Source: Desarmillaria ectypa (taxonomy: Eukaryota > Basidiomycota > Agaricomycetes > Agaricales > Physalacriaceae). Taken from it: 64,000 bases of DNA. This document shows positions 61,301 to 64,000 of this stretch, one piece after another; the stretch's first letter is position 1; each line of letters begins with the position of its first letter. A program made the position numbers and the translations under genes. A model generated the notes under the pieces. It ran no database searches. It had not been told where the DNA came from and saw nothing but the letters and a program-made list of their open reading frames with translations. The stretch is taken from contig JAUDYN010000003.1 in the NCBI GenBank assembly GCA_030407005.1, positions 496,001 through 560,000 of the forward strand, read 5' to 3'.

Positions 61301-62176
61301 TTGGAGACGCCGACCCCAAAACCATTTGTGGTTGAACGTATGCCGCCAAGCGACCGTATGCCACCCAACTTTAAAATGGGTTATAACAAAGATCACGGCT
61401 CTCCCGGTCCCGTTAGCTCGAACGGTTCGGGTTCTTCGACGAGACCTTCGCCTACAAGTGGTGCTCCCCGGCCTCCGTCTCGCGTCATGGATGAGGACTA
61501 TGATGAAGGTGTCGCTGACGCTCTCATGGGACTTGCAGCTGGCGCACCGGGCTTCCGGGCACGAGATTCGTCGAACGCGCCTGTTCCTTCCCATTCACCG
61601 GCTGTATCTTCTTCGAGCCGGCACAGTGATCCTTCATCTCGTTCTCACCCCATGCATCGCGATTCTGTTTCATCTACACGGAGTCACGCATCGCCACCTA
61701 TTCTTTCTGCCCCCCTGAAGCGACCCTTGAGCCCTGGTATTGATGAACTGTCAGACGCCAAGCGTTCAAGGATGGACTTGCATAAACGTCGTGGAACGTC
61801 TCCCCCTACTCGTCATGCCCCTTCCTCGCGTCCATCTCCGATTCCATTCCGAACGCAACCCACATCACGCTCGCCTGAAGCTCATTACCCACCAAGTCCG
61901 CCGTTGCCTGCAGTACTTCCTCCGCATCCCAGGCCTATTGGTTCAGGGTTGTCGAATGGCTCTGCAGCGATCGCGTTGCCTCCGATCGCCACCCTCTCTC
62001 CGACATCGACGGCACCTTCACCAAGCGGTACAGAGCGAGACAGAGACGACAGGATGCAGGTAGATAACCGGTCTATATCGCCACCGCCTCGCAGCAAGAT
62101 GCCAGAAGCAGGTCGGTCTCCGCCAAAAGCGACGCCTTCGCCGCCTGTCGTTGAGAAGAAGGAGCCTTCTTCATAA
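58394..62176 (+). CDS. CYC8: General transcriptional corepressor, Cyc8/Ssn6 type
   Basis: Seven exons: 58394..58792, 58873..58939, 58989..59071, 59123..59225, 59281..59453, 59506..59662, 59718..62176; 1146 residues. After a Pro/His-rich N-terminus, ten or so tetratricopeptide repeats run from about residue 75 to 430 (WLLIGSVAEQMGDLEHALSAYE, LWYGIGILYDRYGSLDHAEEAF, WYLLGRAYMAGQKYNKAYEAY, FWCSIGVLYFQINQFRDALDAY). The last exon then codes about 700 disordered residues rich in Pro, Ser, Arg and His. With Tup1, Cyc8 is brought to promoters by DNA-binding repressors and blocks transcription through histones, deacetylases and Mediator. Intron positions lie between or within repeats. Family length and order fit; the start is the first ATG with a short leader. 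Confidence 0.95.
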
Positions 62177-62707
62177 TCTATCCTTGGGTCTCAGTGGGTC
62201 AGTTTATGAATTTTAATGAGAAGATAACGAGTGCATAAGTAATGTCGTCGCAATTGTTTTTTTATCTTGCATTATTTTATCCCTCTTGCTTTGGACGTAT
62301 ATCTTTTTGATTTGTTAATAACATCGTTGTAAGTCTGTAGAACGAATGTTGTGCCATACATGCTGTGTCCATGCTATGAAATAATAATTTGTTGTAGTGA
62401 AAAAGGTCCGATGCAGACATTTATTACTCGGGGCAAGAAATTCCGATGTCATGACTGAAAGTGATGGCTAATGATCCCTGCATGCATTGCCATGACATTT
62501 CTCCGACTTTCAAAGTAGTCGAATCGAAAGTAGAATGCCCAGACTACTGAGTGCCGTGATCGCGGTCAATTACCAGCTTTCTGGTTGGCAACCGTGATCT
62601 GTGACAACAGCTTCAAGCACACGCTCAATTTATCCACCAACCAACTCGTTCGTTTTGTCAAAGTATCTCTCTCAACACTACTTGCATCGATTCCTTCTCG
62701 TGCAGTC
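62177..62707. other. Intergenic stretch after CYC8
   Basis: 531 bases in tandem orientation: CYC8 3' UTR and the promoter of the next gene. Pyrimidine-rich runs (CTCTCTC near 62668) just before the split start codon may mark transcription initiation. Nothing else seen. Confidence 0.45.
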
Positions 62708-64000
62708 ATGTAGGTGCTATCTCATCGTCGCTATCAAGGCTCCCTGACCCGATTATCAGGCCGTTACCCAACGAGCGTCCACAGCAAAGTGTTGCGAATC
62801 TCATCGGTAGATTCGAACAGCAAACCAAACGACAGTCAATATCTGCCTCTCCTGCTCGTAGCACAAGTGTCGTTTCACATAATACGGGCGATTCAGCCAA
62901 GGTAGAAGTAAAGGAGAAGCGGGACTGGCCTCACAGGTCGACGACATCATCGTACACGGCTAGCCCTTCTTCGTCATGGATCAAGCCTCAATCATCGGCT
63001 CTGAAGACATCGTCTTCAACGAGTACAGTACCGATCTCGACGGCGGTAGACACCCCTGTGGTAGACGCTGTCGCGACACCTGCGCCAACTCAGTTGCCAT
63101 CTCCCGAGCATTCTGATCCCAAGAACCCTTTACCATCGAAGCCAGTGCTTAAGCAAAGCCCAGCACTGACATCCTTCAAGTCTCCTTCCAAGGCGTTGAC
63201 GCCGAAAATATCACCCGGCAGGTCGACATCGACATCGACTCCGCTGAAGCCACAGCATACAGGCCAATCTACTACATCAACGATATCTTCTGTACGGAAG
63301 ACAGTGCCAAGGACTAGCATGACTACGGCTGCGCGTGCCAAGACTCCGTCACGTCCCAGCCAACGTCCGAAAACGCCTCCACGCAGTACTACTTCTACTA
63401 CTCCCAGAGCGAGAACACCAAGCTCTATACGTCCCGGGTCAGGCTTGTTCGCACCTACCGCAGCCTCGCTAGCTAGGGCGCGAGATGCCCAGGCTCCTGC
63501 GCTGGTACCCAAAAAGAAGTCGGTGTTGTCGAGTGCGGTTGCTGATAGGCTGAACAAACCTACTGCTGCGTCGGCGAGTAAGGCTCGTACACCTGCGGTT
63601 GTGCCTTCCAGGGGTAAGCCTGTGACCCGTGGGGTTGTGAAGCCCAAGTTGCCTCCGTCGGGTAGTACGAGGGTGGTGAAGAAGGACAGTGTAAAAGGGG
63701 CCGTGATTGGAGCAACTGCTGTTGCTGCTGCTGCTGCTGTTGACGGCGTTCCAGACGAGGCTGTTGATGAGCACGCGGAAACAAACGGCCACGCTACACA
63801 ACCTTCTTCTGAGCAGGTACATGAGGACGCAGCTGGGCGTCATGAAGAAGTCCATGATGAGGCGGAGATCCATACCGAACCTGAAGCGCGTGTCGAAACG
63901 GAGGAGCGTGAAGAAGCAGACCACGATGAAGCGGTGCCAGTTGATACCCCAGAGGCTGCTGTGGAGATCCAGCCTCAGGATCCCACGTCGCCCGAAGGTG
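62708..64000 (+). CDS. Low-complexity Ser/Thr/Pro-rich protein, partial (3' end outside window)
   Basis: Exons 62708..62709 and 62760 onward. The start codon appears to be split: AT, a 50-base GT-AG intron (GTAGGT donor, ATCAG acceptor), then G. The resulting start MPLPNERPQQSVANLIGRFE is followed by QQTKRQSIS and an open frame of 414 codons to the window end. The chain is rich in Ser, Thr, Pro, Lys and Ala (KTPSRPSQRPKTPPRSTT), with an Ala run (AVAAAAAV), then a Glu/His/Asp-rich acidic part. The N-terminal block SVANLIGRFE recurs in large agaricomycete proteins of unknown function, from memory. The basic SP/TP-rich part could bind microtubules; that is speculation. Further introns beyond the edge are likely. 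Confidence 0.65.

Overview
The window is a piece of nuclear chromosome from a filamentous basidiomycete, most likely an agaricomycete. Evidence: almost every gene is cut by many introns of about 45-60 bases with GT(A/G)NGT donors, the genes lie close together on both strands, and several encoded proteins belong to families I know mainly from Basidiomycota (a DUF6699 protein, a DUF7704 membrane protein, a membrane-anchored aspartic-protease-like protein). I assembled 27 protein-coding models by joining exons in frame; they contain 148 coding introns. I saw no tRNA, rRNA, CRISPR array or intact mobile element.

Layout, left to right. 0-5.5 kb: a DHH phosphoesterase (exopolyphosphatase type), a mitochondrial Fe-S assembly protein (ISA1 type) and a TPR-J-domain co-chaperone. 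6-14 kb: a DUF6699 protein, a BAR-SH3 amphiphysin (RVS167), a HUA1-type zinc protein, a small ferredoxin-fold-like protein and, divergent from it, nicotinamidase. 14-25.4 kb: three tandem minus-strand genes, a Gfd2-like RNase H-fold protein, DNA topoisomerase II and GCN20 (25 exons). 25.6-35.5 kb: a single-pass membrane protein, a DUF7704 protein, a CofD/UPF0052 protein, a gene-poor stretch, a short conserved unknown, chorismate synthase and a SAP30-like protein. 37-46.7 kb: a secreted Asn/Gly-rich protein, a membrane-anchored ADAM metalloprotease, a membrane-anchored aspartic-protease fold lacking its first catalytic Asp, and mitochondrial ClpP. 48.8-64 kb: DDX41 helicase divergent from GAL7, a BRL1/BRR6 nuclear-envelope protein, a SERF peptide, the CYC8/SSN6 corepressor, and the 5' part of a low-complexity protein cut by the window end.

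Functionally this is mostly housekeeping sequence: chromosome topology (TOP2), translation control (GCN20), splicing (DDX41), transcriptional repression (CYC8, SAP30-like), NAD and aromatic amino-acid metabolism (PNC1, ARO2), galactose use (GAL7) and mitochondrial Fe-S and proteolysis (ISA1, CLPP). RVS167 and HUA1, side by side on one strand, are both linked to cortical actin and endocytosis in yeast. I found no cluster that looks like a new multi-gene system. The real surprises are in gene architecture: two 6-base exons and one 8-base exon that restore highly conserved residues, an initiator ATG split by an intron, a 7-base first coding exon, and six to seven GC-AG introns out of 148. Exon borders come from reading frame, splice consensus and remembered family conservation; none has transcript support here.
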